Of a DNA stretch of 64,000 nucleotides, positions 1-7,731 are shown in pieces. The notes beneath the pieces are model-generated. The model did not search any database. It was not told the origin of the DNA and worked only from the letters and a program-made list of their open reading frames with translations. Position 1 is the first letter of the stretch, and every line of letters starts with the position of its first letter. A program made the position numbers and the translations under genes. Source of the stretch: an uncultured Prevotella sp. (GTDB lineage Bacteria; Bacteroidota; Bacteroidia; Bacteroidales; Bacteroidaceae); NCBI GenBank assembly GCA_947170265.1, contig CAMVSV010000003.1, positions 1 through 64,000 on the forward strand. The letters run 5' to 3'.

Positions 1-1322
1 CAATAGTCCATTCTTTCGAAGACTTTGTTAATGTCAACGAATGCGTTGATTTCCAGTTTATTTCTTCCAAGATAAAAAATGAACATATCGGATGCATCGT
101 AATACGCATATTCAGGTCTGTCACCGCCACTGTATTGACAAAACAAATCTAAGATCATCTGATTTGTCAAAAATGGATGTTTGTTTTTATTGCTTGAAAT
201 GATAATATTATGCGGAATATAAGAAGCCGGAACCAAGCCATGCATGTATAAACCTAATGAACCTGTCAGTACATAATCTATACCATTAGCTCTCATTAAA
301 TCGTCTAATTGCTTTAGTCCATCTATTACTTGATTAATTGTTATAAGATGTTGGGGCTTCTTAATAGAGAATTCACTTAAGATATCAATACCTTTTATAA
401 GGTAGCCTTCAATCGTCCCCGTCTTAAAGGGCTTCTCAAGAGTTGGAATAGATATAGAAAATCTATGATGGCATAAAGCCGTAAAAACACATATGAGTGT
501 CCTCAAAGACTCATCGTTAGTTAAAAATAATTCCTTAATGACCTTTTGCTGATCTATATTAACGTAATCTGTTTTAGAAAACAACAGTCTATCTGGTGCA
601 CCATACTTTGACAAAAAATCTGGATATTTTGAAATCCCAACAAGTGAGACCAGAATAGACATGACAGGAAAATCATCAATGCACTGATCAAATACGTTTT
701 CATTCCTAAGAGGATGCCGAAAGTCTGGAGAGCCAAGCTCTCGTGCCCGTTGTCCTCTCATCGCAGGAACAAACATGCCATCATAGTCTACCAATACAAG
801 TGTTCCGTCTTCACGAACGATGATATTGTCAGGTTTCAAATCACCATGTGCAAAAGGCTGTGGCAGAAGCCACTGGGCCAACTGGCTGAAACGGTAAGCA
901 AGCATCTCAAGAGCATATTTGTCATCCAAGTTCTCTCGAAGGTATTTATCCAGCGTTTTGCCCTCCACCCAGTCCATCAAAAGCACAGGGAACTCCGTTT
1001 CATCTGTCTGATTCGTATCCACGAACAACTCCTTCTCTAAATATCGAAGAGAAACGAGATAGGGCGAATCCACATCCTTCAATTCATCTACAATTTGACA
1101 ATACGCCTCTTCACGTCCTTGTTGCTCCTTGGTAAAGCACTTCAATGCATACAACTTCCCCATTGTCTCATCCTTCATTTTAAATACCACGGCAAAGTTG
1201 CCACTAGTCATCACAGGCTGCCCGTCGTCCCCCAGCACCGCTCGCAGGTTGGTCAACTTCTCAAAGTTGTCCTCTGCAGCCTTGATAGCCTCAATATACT
1301 CAGATATTAACGGATAATTCAT
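1..1322 (-). CDS. Protein kinase-like protein with C-terminal nucleotidyltransferase-like region (partial, 3' end outside window)
   Basis: The reading frame opens at an ATG whose first base is 1322 and stays open to the window edge, giving 440 codons without a stop. The N-terminal half has the layout of a eukaryote-like protein kinase: a nucleotide loop (SGNFAVVFK, around residue 41), an ALK lysine (K61), a catalytic loop HGDLKPDN (D161, N166) and DYDG in place of DFG (D179). HGD replaces the usual HRD. After about residue 330 a second region reads LTGSLGLYMHG (G354-S355) followed by PHNIII, resembling the GS...DxD core of nucleotidyltransferases with the first Asp replaced by Asn. The kinase half is well supported; the transferase half is an inference from a short motif and its activity is doubtful. 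It lies 64 bp downstream of the XRE gene and is probably cotranscribed with it. Substrate unknown. Confidence 0.75.
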   Translation of the reverse strand, partial: MNYPLISEYIEAIKAAEDNFEKLTNLRAVLGDDGQPVMTSGNFAVVFKMKDETMGKLYALKCFTKEQQGREEAYCQIVDELKDVDSPYLVSLRYLEKELFVDTNQTDETEFPVLLMDWVEGKTLDKYLRENLDDKYALEMLAYRFSQLAQWLLPQPFAHGDLKPDNIIVREDGTLVLVDYDGMFVPAMRGQRARELGSPDFRHPLRNENVFDQCIDDFPVMSILVSLVGISKYPDFLSKYGAPDRLLFSKTDYVNIDQQKVIKELFLTNDESLRTLICVFTALCHHRFSISIPTLEKPFKTGTIEGYLIKGIDILSEFSIKKPQHLITINQVIDGLKQLDDLMRANGIDYVLTGSLGLYMHGLVPASYIPHNIIISSNKNKHPFLTNQMILDLFCQYSGGDRPEYAYYDASDMFIFYLGRNKLEINAFVDINKVFERMDY

Positions 1323-1386
1323 AACTCATTATATTTTGACTCTGCAAATTTATAAAATACTTGTTATTATCAAGTCAATTATATCT

Positions 1387-1641
1387 TCACAAGCCTTGCG
1401 AAAACTCACTTTTGACATCTTTGGGGATAAGGTAGTTCTTTTTATACTCACTAACCAAAAGTTCTTTGATATCAACTTCCAAAAGCTCTGCCATCTTCAG
1501 CAGGTTGCTAATATCAGGTTGGGAGGAGTTTGTACACCATTTCGAAACGGTAGATGGTGTAACCTCAAGTTGCTCAGAAAGCCACTTGCTGGTTCGTTTC
1601 TTTTCCACGAGCACCAATTTGATGCGGTTAATATCTTCCAT
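1387..1641 (-). CDS. Small XRE-family (Cro/CI helix-turn-helix) regulator
   Basis: This 84-residue protein is almost entirely one helix-turn-helix domain. Residues about 18-55 (WLSEQLEVTPSTVSKW, then the scaffold PDISNLLKMAELLEVD) fit the XRE/Cro fold. There is no ligand or oligomerisation domain beyond a short charged tail. It sits directly upstream of the kinase-like gene on the same strand, with a TAnnTTTG promoter 20 bp before its start, so it is likely the autoregulator of a two-gene operon. A toxin-antitoxin style pairing with the kinase is possible but nothing in the sequence proves it. Confidence 0.8.
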   Translation of the reverse strand: MEDINRIKLVLVEKKRTSKWLSEQLEVTPSTVSKWCTNSSQPDISNLLKMAELLEVDIKELLVSEYKKNYLIPKDVKSEFSQGL

Positions 1642-1660
1642 ATTCTAGGTTTTAATGCTA

Positions 1661-1668
1661 CAAATATA
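1661..1668 (-). promoter_or_regulatory. Bacteroidetes -7 promoter element (TATATTTG) for XRE-kinase operon
   Basis: The minus strand reads TATATTTG, an exact TAnnTTTG match, 20 bp upstream of the XRE start codon. A clear -33 TTTG was not found at the usual spacing. Confidence 0.55.
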
Positions 1669-1936
1669 GTGAGTTTCTTTCATTTAATAATAATCTTCTG
1701 TGTGACAAAACGCATCACTTTTATTTTTTTTAGATATTACCTCAAAATAAAGGCTTCCGCTTTTATGAGAAAATCATATAAATTTGCACTTGCTTGTTGA
1801 ATTCGCGGCAAAAAGCGCGTGAAACATTTTGCAAATAAATGTAAAGAGTTGTAAATTATTGGGTGATTTCTTTAACATTTTAAGCAATAGAAAGGCTAAA
1901 AAATCACCGCTGTAAATCATTGATTATCAAACGCTT

Positions 1937-2031
1937 GAAAGTGGCATTTTAAAAGAGCCTCTTTTAGCGTGCAAAAGAGCCACTTTTGGAAGGTAAAAGA
2001 GCCTCTTTTGGAACGCGAAAGTGGCACTTTC
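1937..2031. repeat. Array of short palindromes with 22-nt period
   Basis: Four 15-nt near-palindromes start at 1951, 1973, 1995 and 2017, exactly 22 nt apart. The units are AAAAGAGCCTCTTTT, AAAAGAGCCACTTTT, AAAAGAGCCTCTTTT and GAAAGTGGCACTTTC. A fifth degenerate unit, GAAAGTGGCATTTT, abuts on the left at 1937. Spacers of 7 nt (agcgtgc, ggaaggt, ggaacgc) separate the units. The array lies between the divergent XRE and radA genes, about 215 bp from radA. Function unknown. The rest of the 1642-2260 gap is AT-rich and shows only the two promoters. Confidence 0.85.
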
Positions 2032-2245
2032 GTTTTCTCATTGTGCGGAGAATATTTTTCGTTCACATTTGTTAACTGTTTCACGAAAATGAAATTTCAC
2101 TCAGAATGGGTATTTTCGTGTTACTTTGAAATGGATATTATTTTCTCTCAAATAGAATATTAATGGAGAAGTGATGGAAAAACATATATATCATCAAGGA
2201 AATAAAAAATGTGTGTTCTGTTAATCCATTTTATTAGTTTATTCG

Positions 2246-2253
2246 TATCTTTG
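2246..2253 (+). promoter_or_regulatory. -7 promoter element (TATCTTTG) for radA
   Basis: TATCTTTG matches TAnnTTTG and ends only 7 bp before the radA ATG at 2261. If used, the mRNA would be leaderless or nearly so. Confidence 0.5.
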
Positions 2254-2260
2254 TGCCATT

Positions 2261-3679
2261 ATGGCAAAAGACAAGATAGCTTATGTATGTTCGAACTGCG
2301 GCTACGAATCTGCTAAATGGATTGGCAAATGTCCGAGTTGCGGACAATGGAATACGTTCAAGGAGATACGTATAAGTTCTGAAACTGGAAGCAATGCTGC
2401 CCGAATGGCAGCACAGAGTGTCAGGTTAGGACTTAAGGGTGGTTCTTCTGAAGATGTGAAAGCTCTTCGCCTTGCTGATATTCCCAATCATGCCGAAACA
2501 AGGATTGACACCAACGACCAAGAGTTAAACAGAGTGTTGGGTGGCGGCATAGTGCCCGGAAGCATTGTGCTGCTCGGTGGTGAACCGGGAATAGGAAAGA
2601 GTACACTTACGCTTCAGACCATTCTCAACATGCAGGATAAGAAAATACTGTATGTAAGTGGTGAGGAAAGTGGCCATCAGCTGAAGATGAGAGCAGAAAG
2701 ATTGTCGTCACATAAGATTTCAAATATCGAAGAGCTCACCTCTCCCGTCATTCTTACAGACACTTCACTTGAGCATATCTTCAATGTCATTCGTGAGGAG
2801 CATCCTGAGCTTGTGGTGATTGATTCCATTCAAACCATTGCCACCGAGGAAGTAGACAGCTCACCGGGCACACTGTCTCAAGTGCGCGAGTGTGCATCGT
2901 CGCTGCTGCGCTTTGCAAAATCAAGCGGCACCCCGGTAATTCTCATAGGACATATAACCAAAGAAGGAAGTCTTGCAGGTCCGAAGATACTTGAACACAT
3001 AGTAGACACCGTGATTCAGTTTGAAGGCGACCAACACCATATCTACCGTATACTTAGAGCAATAAAAAACCGATTCGGCTCAACTTCGGAGCTTGGCATT
3101 TATGAGATGCAGGCAAGCGGTCTGCGACAGGTGTCAAATCCATCGGAGCTATTACTGACACAAAACCGCGAAGACCTCTCAGGCATTGCCATAACCAGTG
3201 CCATTGAAGGTTTGCGCCCATTTCTCGTGGAGACACAAGCACTAGTTTCAAGTGCCGCCTATGGCACTCCTCAACGCTCTGCGACAGGCTTTGACCAACG
3301 ACGGTTGAACATGCTTCTTGCCGTTTTGGAAAAAAGAGTGGGATTCAAGTTACTGCAGAAAGACGTATTCCTCAATATTGCAGGTGGACTGCGCGTTACC
3401 GACTTGGCAATGGATCTCAGTGTTATAGCCGCCGTCTTGTCGTCAAATGTCGATACCCCTATAGAAAACGGTTGGTGCATGGCTGGCGAAGTTGGTTTGA
3501 GTGGTGAAGTAAGACCTGTAAGTCGAATAGAGCAGCGCATAGGAGAGGCAGAAAAACTCGGTTTCAGCAATATCATACTGCCACAGCATAACCTACAGGG
3601 GCTTTCACACCGGAAATTCAACATCAACCTCCACCCTGTAAGAAAAGTTGAGGAAGCCCTGAGAAAACTGTTCGGGTAA
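2261..3679 (+). CDS. radA: DNA repair protein RadA
   Basis: RadA is a RecA-like ATPase that helps branch migration and processing of recombination intermediates in the cytoplasm. At 472 residues it has the full family length. It begins with the zinc finger (C10, C13, C24, C27), followed by Walker A GGEPGIGKST (106-115), the RadA-specific KNRFG motif (269-273) and a C-terminal Lon-like domain ending in the conserved alternation of hydrophobic and charged residues. The ATG at 2261 places the zinc finger at the normal distance from the N-terminus. The gene stands alone: divergent from the XRE-kinase pair and separated from lplA by 162 bp that contain a new promoter. Confidence 0.97.
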   Translation: MAKDKIAYVCSNCGYESAKWIGKCPSCGQWNTFKEIRISSETGSNAARMAAQSVRLGLKGGSSEDVKALRLADIPNHAETRIDTNDQELNRVLGGGIVPGSIVLLGGEPGIGKSTLTLQTILNMQDKKILYVSGEESGHQLKMRAERLSSHKISNIEELTSPVILTDTSLEHIFNVIREEHPELVVIDSIQTIATEEVDSSPGTLSQVRECASSLLRFAKSSGTPVILIGHITKEGSLAGPKILEHIVDTVIQFEGDQHHIYRILRAIKNRFGSTSELGIYEMQASGLRQVSNPSELLLTQNREDLSGIAITSAIEGLRPFLVETQALVSSAAYGTPQRSATGFDQRRLNMLLAVLEKRVGFKLLQKDVFLNIAGGLRVTDLAMDLSVIAAVLSSNVDTPIENGWCMAGEVGLSGEVRPVSRIEQRIGEAEKLGFSNIILPQHNLQGLSHRKFNINLHPVRKVEEALRKLFG

Positions 3680-3762
3680 TGTCTATGAATGAAATAGTTG
3701 AAAACTCTGCACCATAATAAAAATATAATGGTAAGAAGTATAGTTATGTAACTTAAATTTCT

Positions 3763-3770
3763 TATATTTG
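3763..3770 (+). promoter_or_regulatory. -7 promoter element (TATATTTG) for the lplA-gcv-lpd operon
   Basis: An exact TAnnTTTG match 71 bp upstream of lplA. Between it and lplA there is a small CACAC/GTGTG stem but no recognisable glycine riboswitch fold. Confidence 0.55.
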
Positions 3771-3841
3771 CAGTGCTGTTTGGCGAACACACATAGAGTG
3801 TGCCATACAATGAATAATACTATAGAAACACAACGAGCAAA

Positions 3842-4831
3842 ATGCTTCACATATCATTGTCCGACAAGCCGCAACGCACAGTACCCTTCTATCTTGCGAT
3901 GGAGGAGTTTGTTGCATGTAATATTGTCGCTGATGAATGTCTTTTCACTTGGAGAGTAGAACCCAGCGTCATTCTCGGGAGGAACCAACTGATAGATACA
4001 GAAGTTGACACGCACTACTGCCATGCCAATACCATAAAGATATACCGTAGGAAAAGTGGAGGTGGCTGCGTTTATGCCGACCTTTCAAATCTTATGATTT
4101 CCTATGTCACGAAACAGGACAATGTGGCTCTGACCTACAACCGCTATACGTCGCTTATCACAGCTGCTCTCATGAATTTGGGGATAATGGCAGAGGCAAA
4201 TGGAAGAAATGACATCATGGTAGACGGAAAGAAAGTGTCAGGAAATGCATTCTATCATTATAAGGGACGAAGTATAGTACACGGTACCCTACTCTACGAC
4301 ACGAACATGGAGCACATGACGAAAGCCATAACTCCCAATAACATTAAACTCAAAAGCAAAGGGGTGAAAAGCATTCGCCAGCACATAACCCTCCTGAAAG
4401 ACCATACCAAGCTCTCGCTGCCAGAGATTGAAAGACACATTATAGAAACTCTTTGCAAGGAAAGGATAGAGTTACAGCCAAATGACATTGACGCAATAGA
4501 ACGCATAGCCCAAAGCTATACAAGTCATGAGTTTCTGTATGGCAACAATCCGACCTTCTGCAAGAAGAAAACATTCAGAATAGACAATGTAGGAGAATTC
4601 TGTATTAAAATAGACATAAGAAACAATATTATAAGAAAGGTAAATATGACAGGTGACTTCTTTGTGCTCAGAGATGACAAGGAAGAGCTACTCTCACCAT
4701 TTCAGGGTATAACTCTATCGGCAGAGGAAATAAAGAGAATTGTACCGGAAGCCCCCGAGACTGTCATTGCAAACCTATCAAGAGAAACATTTACAAAGAT
4801 GCTAATGGAAACGGCACTTTGTCAGCCATAA
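3842..4831 (+). CDS. lplA: Lipoate-protein ligase A
   Basis: LplA activates free lipoate with ATP and transfers it to the lysine of lipoyl domains; here the likely target is GcvH encoded two genes downstream. The 329-residue protein shows the family signature: FYLAMEEFV near residue 20, the RRKSGGGCVYAD loop (about 77-88), NDIMVDGKKVSGNAF (about 121-135) and HGTLLYD. A C-terminal accessory domain follows from about residue 240. The ATG at 3842 gives a normal N-terminus (MLHISL). The next gene, gcvT, starts 33 bp downstream. Lipoate salvage placed at the head of the glycine cleavage operon argues that scavenged lipoate matures this complex. Confidence 0.93.
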   Translation: MLHISLSDKPQRTVPFYLAMEEFVACNIVADECLFTWRVEPSVILGRNQLIDTEVDTHYCHANTIKIYRRKSGGGCVYADLSNLMISYVTKQDNVALTYNRYTSLITAALMNLGIMAEANGRNDIMVDGKKVSGNAFYHYKGRSIVHGTLLYDTNMEHMTKAITPNNIKLKSKGVKSIRQHITLLKDHTKLSLPEIERHIIETLCKERIELQPNDIDAIERIAQSYTSHEFLYGNNPTFCKKKTFRIDNVGEFCIKIDIRNNIIRKVNMTGDFFVLRDDKEELLSPFQGITLSAEEIKRIVPEAPETVIANLSRETFTKMLMETALCQP

Positions 4832-4864
4832 ACAATCAAACGAATAAAACAAATCTAATTAATT

Positions 4865-5956
4865 ATGGAAAGCATAAAACATACATGTCTACACGACAAA
4901 CACATAAGTCAAGGAGCGCAGATGATGCCATTTGCTGGTTTTGACATGCCAATTCAATATTCTGGTATTACGGATGAACACAATGCTGTGAGAACTGATT
5001 GCGGGGTGTTTGACGTGTCGCACATGGGTGAGGTGCTCATAAGTGGTCCTGATGCAGAGAAGTATGTAAACCACATTTTTACCAACGATGTGAAAGGTGT
5101 TGCTGATGGTAAGGTGCTCTATGGTATGATGTGTTATGAGGATGGCGGAACGGTAGACGACCTGCTGGTATACAAGATAATGCACAACAACTATTTTCTT
5201 GTTATAAACGCAGCAAATATAGATAAGGACGTGGAATGGATGCGCCAGCAACAAAACGGCTTCGATGTGGTGTTGACTCACGAGTCAGACTATTTTGGAC
5301 AGATTGCCGTGCAGGGACCTAATTCAGAGAAGATTGTTGAAGAAGTTTTGAACCTGAAAGTCAACGACCTTACTTTCTATACATGTAAGACCCTTGAACG
5401 GTTTGATGAGACAATATACATCAGCCGTACTGGTTACACTGGTGAAGATGGCTTTGAGATATATGCCTCGCATGACTATATTCGTTCAGCGTGGGACAAG
5501 CTCATGGCTGCAGGTGTGAAACCGTGTGGTTTAGGATGTAGGGACACTTTAAGGTTTGAAGTAGGATTGCCACTCTATGGTGACGAGCTTTCTGCAGACA
5601 TATCCCCTATCATGGCAGGATTGGGGACTTTCGTCAAACTAAATAAAGAAGATTTCATAGGTAGAGAAGCCTTGCTTAGGCAGAAAAATGAAGGAGTGAC
5701 GAAAAAGCTTATAGGAATAGAGCTTAAAGACAAAGCTATACCCCGTCATGGATATTCCGTACTGAAGAATGGAATAGAAATAGGAAAGGTAACAACAGGC
5801 TATCACTGTCTGTCGGTAGACAAGAGTGTGTGCATGGCATTGGTGAATACCGAGTTTGCCTCACTCGGAACAGAAGTAGAAATCCAAATCCGAAAGAAGA
5901 CCTTTCCCGGCACCATTGTAAAGAAAAAGTTCTATGAAAAACACTATAAGAAATAG
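4865..5956 (+). CDS. gcvT: Glycine cleavage system T protein (aminomethyltransferase)
   Basis: GcvT takes the methylamine held on lipoyl-GcvH, releases ammonia and passes the one-carbon unit to tetrahydrofolate as 5,10-methylene-THF. The 363-residue length is normal. Recognisable features are MMPFAGFDMPIQYSGI near the N-terminus, FDVSHMGE (about 51-58), SRTGYTGEDGFEIY (about 184-197) and a C-terminal barrel domain with the GKVTTGYHCLS segment. It is the second gene of the operon, with gcvH 48 bp further on. Confidence 0.97.
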   Translation: MESIKHTCLHDKHISQGAQMMPFAGFDMPIQYSGITDEHNAVRTDCGVFDVSHMGEVLISGPDAEKYVNHIFTNDVKGVADGKVLYGMMCYEDGGTVDDLLVYKIMHNNYFLVINAANIDKDVEWMRQQQNGFDVVLTHESDYFGQIAVQGPNSEKIVEEVLNLKVNDLTFYTCKTLERFDETIYISRTGYTGEDGFEIYASHDYIRSAWDKLMAAGVKPCGLGCRDTLRFEVGLPLYGDELSADISPIMAGLGTFVKLNKEDFIGREALLRQKNEGVTKKLIGIELKDKAIPRHGYSVLKNGIEIGKVTTGYHCLSVDKSVCMALVNTEFASLGTEVEIQIRKKTFPGTIVKKKFYEKHYKK

Positions 5957-6004
5957 GAAAAAGAATCTAATAACAAAATATGTATAACTAAAAACACACA
6001 AATC

Positions 6005-6388
6005 ATGGCTAAAGTTATTGAAGGACTCTATTACAGTGAGTCACATGAATATGTAAAAGTAGAAGGTAAATATGGTTTCATAGGTATTACCGATTATGCA
6101 CAAAACGCCTTGGGCAATGTGGTATATGTAGACATGCCGGAAGTTGATGACGAAGTTGTTGCCGGTGAGGATTTCGGAGCCGTTGAAAGTGTGAAGGCAG
6201 CCAGTGACCTCATATCACCTGTGAGCGGTGTCGTTGTTGAAATTAATGAATCACTTGAAGACGAACCTGAAAAGATTAACAGTGATGCCTTTGAGAACTG
6301 GATTATCAAGGTTGAGCTCACCGACAAGACTGAACTTGACAATCTTATGGCAGCAAATGACTATGAAGATTATTGTAACAAGCAATAG
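6005..6388 (+). CDS. gcvH: Glycine cleavage system H protein (lipoyl carrier)
   Basis: GcvH shuttles the aminomethyl group between the P, T and L proteins on a lipoyl-lysine arm. The 127-residue protein has the standard all-beta lipoyl domain with the modification site GAVESVKAASD, in which K64 is the expected lipoylated lysine. The ITDYAQNALGNVVYVDMP segment (about 28-45) is typical. Only 2 bp separate its stop from the gcvPA ATG, so translation is probably coupled. Confidence 0.97.
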   Translation: MAKVIEGLYYSESHEYVKVEGKYGFIGITDYAQNALGNVVYVDMPEVDDEVVAGEDFGAVESVKAASDLISPVSGVVVEINESLEDEPEKINSDAFENWIIKVELTDKTELDNLMAANDYEDYCNKQ

Positions 6389-6390
6389 AA

Positions 6391-7731
6391 ATGAATACTT
6401 TCAAATATTTTCCACATACAGATGAGGATATCCGGCAAATGCTCAACGCCATTGGCATAAAGCATTTGGAAGACCTGTATATGGATGTTCCTAAAGACAT
6501 ACAGTTAAAAGATGGGTATGTATTGCCAAAGGCGTTTTCAGAGATTGAACTTCGCAGGCTCTTTGAAGAAATGGCAATGTACAACCAGCCACTGACTGTT
6601 TTCGCCGGTGCCGGTTGTTATGACCATTATGCGCCTTCCGTTATAGAAAACATTATTCAACGTTCGGAATTTCTGACAAGCTATACTCCCTATCAGGCAG
6701 AAATATCTCAAGGTACACTCCACTATATTTTCGAATATCAATCAATGATGGCTGAGCTCACTGGCATGGATGTGTCGAATGCTTCGATGTATGATGGAGC
6801 CACTGCAACAGCCGAGGCTGCTATCATGGCATTTGCCAATGCCAAGAAAGCCGACAAAGTGCTCGTCTCGGCTACCATTGACCCCAAAACATTGAAAGTG
6901 GTTAAGACTTATGCAAAGTTTCATGGCATAAAAATAGTAACCATAGCAGAAGACAATGGCGTTACCAATCGTGAGGAAATGAAGAATAGACTCGCTGAAG
7001 GCGGTGTTGCAGGCGTGATTGTACAACAGCCGAATTACTATGGCATAGTAGAAGACTACAAGGGATATGCCGAACTATGTCATGAAGAAAAAGCATTATT
7101 TATCATGAATTGTGTGGCAGCCGACCTGGCGGTATTGAAGACACCGAGGGAATGGGGAGCCGACGTTGCTGTGGGTGACGGACAAAGCTTAGGCATACCA
7201 ATGACATTCGGAGGTCCTGGCATAGGCTTCATGTGCTGTACTGAGAAACTGATGCGCAAACTTCCAGGACGCATCGTTGGTATGACAAACGACAATAGAG
7301 GACAACGTGCCTTTGTACTTACCCTCCAGGCTCGCGAACAACACATACGCCGACAAAAGGCAACATCAAATATCTGCTCTAACCAGAGCCTCATGGCTCT
7401 TTACGTTACTATATATATGTCGCTAATGGGTAAGCATGGATTACGAGAAGCTGCAGAACTTTCATACGGTGGAGCCCATTACCTTTGTGAAGAATTGACA
7501 AAGACCGGTTATTTCAAGAGAAAATATGACAAGCCATTCTTCAATGAGTTCTGCATGAGCTATGACGGTGATGTTGATGAGTTGCAAAATGAATGTACAC
7601 TGATGGGATTTATGGCTGGTGTGAAAATCGATGAACATACTTTGATGTTTGCCGTAACAGAACAGCGTTCGAAGGATGAAATTGATGATTTTGTTAATGC
7701 AATACAAACATTGAGGGGGGAGAAATCATGA
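6391..7731 (+). CDS. gcvPA: Glycine dehydrogenase (decarboxylating) subunit 1
   Basis: This is the N-terminal half of glycine decarboxylase (P protein), which in Bacteroidetes is encoded as two genes forming a heterotetramer. The 446-residue product matches the family: the opening YFPHTDEDIRQML, FAGAGCYDHYAPS (about 71-83), YQAEISQGTLHYIFEYQ (about 97-113) and GDGQSLGIPMTFGGPGIGF. It lacks the PLP lysine, which belongs to the other subunit. The stop codon overlaps the gcvPB start by 4 nt (ATGA), as expected for equimolar synthesis. Confidence 0.97.
   Translation: MNTFKYFPHTDEDIRQMLNAIGIKHLEDLYMDVPKDIQLKDGYVLPKAFSEIELRRLFEEMAMYNQPLTVFAGAGCYDHYAPSVIENIIQRSEFLTSYTPYQAEISQGTLHYIFEYQSMMAELTGMDVSNASMYDGATATAEAAIMAFANAKKADKVLVSATIDPKTLKVVKTYAKFHGIKIVTIAEDNGVTNREEMKNRLAEGGVAGVIVQQPNYYGIVEDYKGYAELCHEEKALFIMNCVAADLAVLKTPREWGADVAVGDGQSLGIPMTFGGPGIGFMCCTEKLMRKLPGRIVGMTNDNRGQRAFVLTLQAREQHIRRQKATSNICSNQSLMALYVTIYMSLMGKHGLREAAELSYGGAHYLCEELTKTGYFKRKYDKPFFNEFCMSYDGDVDELQNECTLMGFMAGVKIDEHTLMFAVTEQRSKDEIDDFVNAIQTLRGEKS

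Noticed and set aside
1336..1800. Long plus-strand open frame over the XRE gene
   Set aside because: It is antisense to the XRE gene, whose protein shows a clear helix-turn-helix; the plus-strand reading has no recognisable motif.
1937..2031. CRISPR array
   Set aside because: Units are 15-nt palindromes with 7-nt spacers that are far too short, and there are no cas genes nearby.
3271..3810. 179-codon minus-strand open frame within radA
   Set aside because: It is antisense to conserved radA coding sequence and has no family features.
3680..3841. Possible glycine riboswitch before the gcv operon
   Set aside because: Neither the paired aptamer core nor long stems are present; only a short CACAC/GTGTG stem is seen.
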